Source: Clostridium sp. CAG:411 (GTDB lineage: Bacteria; Bacillota; Clostridia; Lachnospirales; Lachnospiraceae). From it: a stretch of 15,778 nucleotides of DNA. The stretch spans positions 1-15,778 of the forward strand of contig FR899724.1 in assembly GCA_000437275.1 (NCBI GenBank). The letters run 5' to 3'. The translations under genes were made by a program, and so were the position numbers. The notes beneath the pieces were generated by a model. It had not been told where the DNA came from and ran no database searches. It saw nothing but the letters and a program-made list of their open reading frames with translations. Position 1 is the stretch's first letter. Every line of letters begins with the position of its first letter. This document shows, piece by piece, positions 14,695-15,778 of this stretch.

Positions 14695-15778
14695 TTACTT
14701 TGTTACATTTAGGAAAATCGCCTGTGACTCTTCTCCATGAGCTTCAAATTGATTTACAGAATATGTTACCTTAATTTTTCCTGTCTTGGAAGGTTTCCAT
14801 GCATAAGTATACGTTCTTTCTCCTACTTTTGTAAACATCCTTGTATAACTAGAGGACTCTGAAGAACGAATTATTTCTGTGGTTCCATCTTCATATGTAA
14901 ATTTTAATTCACGACTGTCGCGATAATTTCCATGCTCAAATTCTGACTTCATGGTAAAGTTTACCGTATCACCAACTGCCACGGTATCTCGATCAATAGA
15001 AACGGATGGCACAATTGGTGTACGATTTCTAAGAATCCCCGAATATCCCCATGTTCCATTTGATTTATTCGCTGCACTATATGGTTTAAAGCACTTATTG
15101 TCAACTGATGAATCGTATGCTGGTAATGTCAAATCTGCGGTCTGTTGATCCCATCCATTTTCCTTATTTTTGAACAGGATATACTTATAAGACTTATCAA
15201 TGTTAAACATATAATGCTTTTCACTTCCACCACTTACAAAAGAAGAAGTATATACTTTGTAATCCTGTGGATTATTCCATACATATGCATATACCTCATC
15301 CCATCCACTTACTGAATTATCAAAGTCAACTGTCACGTAAGTCTGTGGTGTTGGTGTCTGGGTTGGTACTGGTGTTATAGTCGGTGTAGTTGTTGGTGCT
15401 ACTGTTGGTGCAATATATTTCTTCCAATTTCCTGATGTTTTATTTGCAGAACTGTTTGGTTCAAAAATATAACCATCTGCACTTTGCATCATTGTATCAG
15501 TCGTCTGCTTGTCCCAACTACTTGTTCCTTCCGTATTTTTGAATAATACCTTTGTATATTTTTTTGGTACTTTAAATTGATATACATTAGTAGCTACTTT
15601 TGTGCCTTCATATGTCGTTGCATCCGTATTTGTACTCCATACATACGCATATACCTTAGACCAATTTGTCTTTTCATTATTATAATAGAATACAACATCA
15701 GTACCCTGCGTTGGTGCTACTGTTGCTGTCGCAGTTGGTGCTACCGTTGCTGTCGCGGTTGGGGCTACTGTTGCCGTT
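14695..15778 (-). CDS. C-terminal part of a secreted starch-binding protein with CBM26-like modules (partial)
   Basis: The frame is open across the window edge, so only the last 360 residues are seen. They start with a Thr/Ala/Pro linker (VAPTATAT repeats), then a first starch-binding module (about 26-121: WSKVYAYVW, then KVLFKN...WDKQTTD), a Pro/Thr linker (APTVAPTTTPTITPVPTQ), a second module (about 147-247: WDEVYAYVW, then YILFKN...WDQQTADL) and an Ig-like end domain (256-360). The VYAYVW and WDxQTxD pattern matches CBM26 modules of gut Lachnospiraceae alpha-amylases, where several copies hold the enzyme on starch granules. The catalytic domain, if any, lies beyond the window. It ends in NVTK with no LPxTG anchor, so it is probably released. 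The gene is followed by its own terminator and is functionally unrelated to serC. Confidence 0.8.
   Translation of the reverse strand, partial: TATVAPTATATVAPTATATVAPTQGTDVVFYYNNEKTNWSKVYAYVWSTNTDATTYEGTKVATNVYQFKVPKKYTKVLFKNTEGTSSWDKQTTDTMMQSADGYIFEPNSSANKTSGNWKKYIAPTVAPTTTPTITPVPTQTPTPQTYVTVDFDNSVSGWDEVYAYVWNNPQDYKVYTSSFVSGGSEKHYMFNIDKSYKYILFKNKENGWDQQTADLTLPAYDSSVDNKCFKPYSAANKSNGTWGYSGILRNRTPIVPSVSIDRDTVAVGDTVNFTMKSEFEHGNYRDSRELKFTYEDGTTEIIRSSESSSYTRMFTKVGERTYTYAWKPSKTGKIKVTYSVNQFEAHGEESQAIFLNVTK
15711..15778 (-). repeat. 24-bp tandem repeat encoding the VAPTATAT linker
   Basis: Units at 15711-15734, 15735-15758 and 15759 to the edge differ by a few bases and encode repeated VAPTATAT. The array continues past the window. 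Such linkers separate carbohydrate-binding modules and change in length by slippage. Confidence 0.8.

Noticed and set aside
15711..15778. CRISPR-like repeats
   Set aside because: The 24-bp units are contiguous, in frame and encode a Pro/Thr linker; there are no spacers.

Overview
The window looks like chromosomal DNA of a gut Lachnospiraceae (Roseburia, Agathobacter or Butyrivibrio-like Clostridia). The evidence is AT-rich sequence, strong AGGAGG-type ribosome binding sites, short clostridial-type SerC and SerA, a secreted starch-binding protein with CBM26-like modules, and a Firmicutes type VIIb (Esx/WXG100) secretion locus. Every convincing gene lies on the minus strand, so the gene order below runs from high to low coordinates.

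From 15778 to 14695 is the C-terminal part of a large secreted starch-binding protein (two CBM26-like modules and an Ig-like domain), closed by a rho-independent terminator and a second large hairpin. From 14401 to about 14160, a near-consensus sigma-A promoter (TTGACG, 17 nt, TATAAT) drives a roughly 200-nt GC-richer, apparently structured RNA just ahead of serC. It may be a raiA-motif RNA or a leader RNA. From 14051 to 10474 is a serine-biosynthesis operon, serC to serA. Between the two enzymes sit genes for a Sec-exported protein, apparently split by a slippery A-tract frameshift, and a lipoprotein. A terminator follows serA.

From 10334 to 5512 is the T7SS core present here: a bitopic membrane protein with one PASTA domain and no kinase, then EssC, the FtsK/SpoIIIE-type motor. 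EssC appears to carry a ubiquitin-like (YukD/EsaB-like) domain at its N-terminus in place of the usual paired FHA domains. A strong hairpin terminator ends this unit. EssA, EssB and EsaA are not in the window.

From 4916 to 297 is the substrate side: a 941-residue exported beta-helix / Listeria-Bacteroides-repeat protein followed 22 bp later by an EsxA-like WXG100 protein. Then comes a tightly coupled trio: a WSG-motif helical partner, a small effector with a C-terminal polymorphic-toxin-like tip, and a likely immunity protein. Below 297 is a frameshifted remnant that looks like another toxin tip, as expected at a locus where toxin/immunity cassettes turn over.

Most worth a second look are the structured RNA before serC, the candidate -1 frameshift in the serC-serA operon, the EssC N-terminal fusion with its kinase-less PASTA neighbour, and the effector/immunity pair with its decayed toxin tip.
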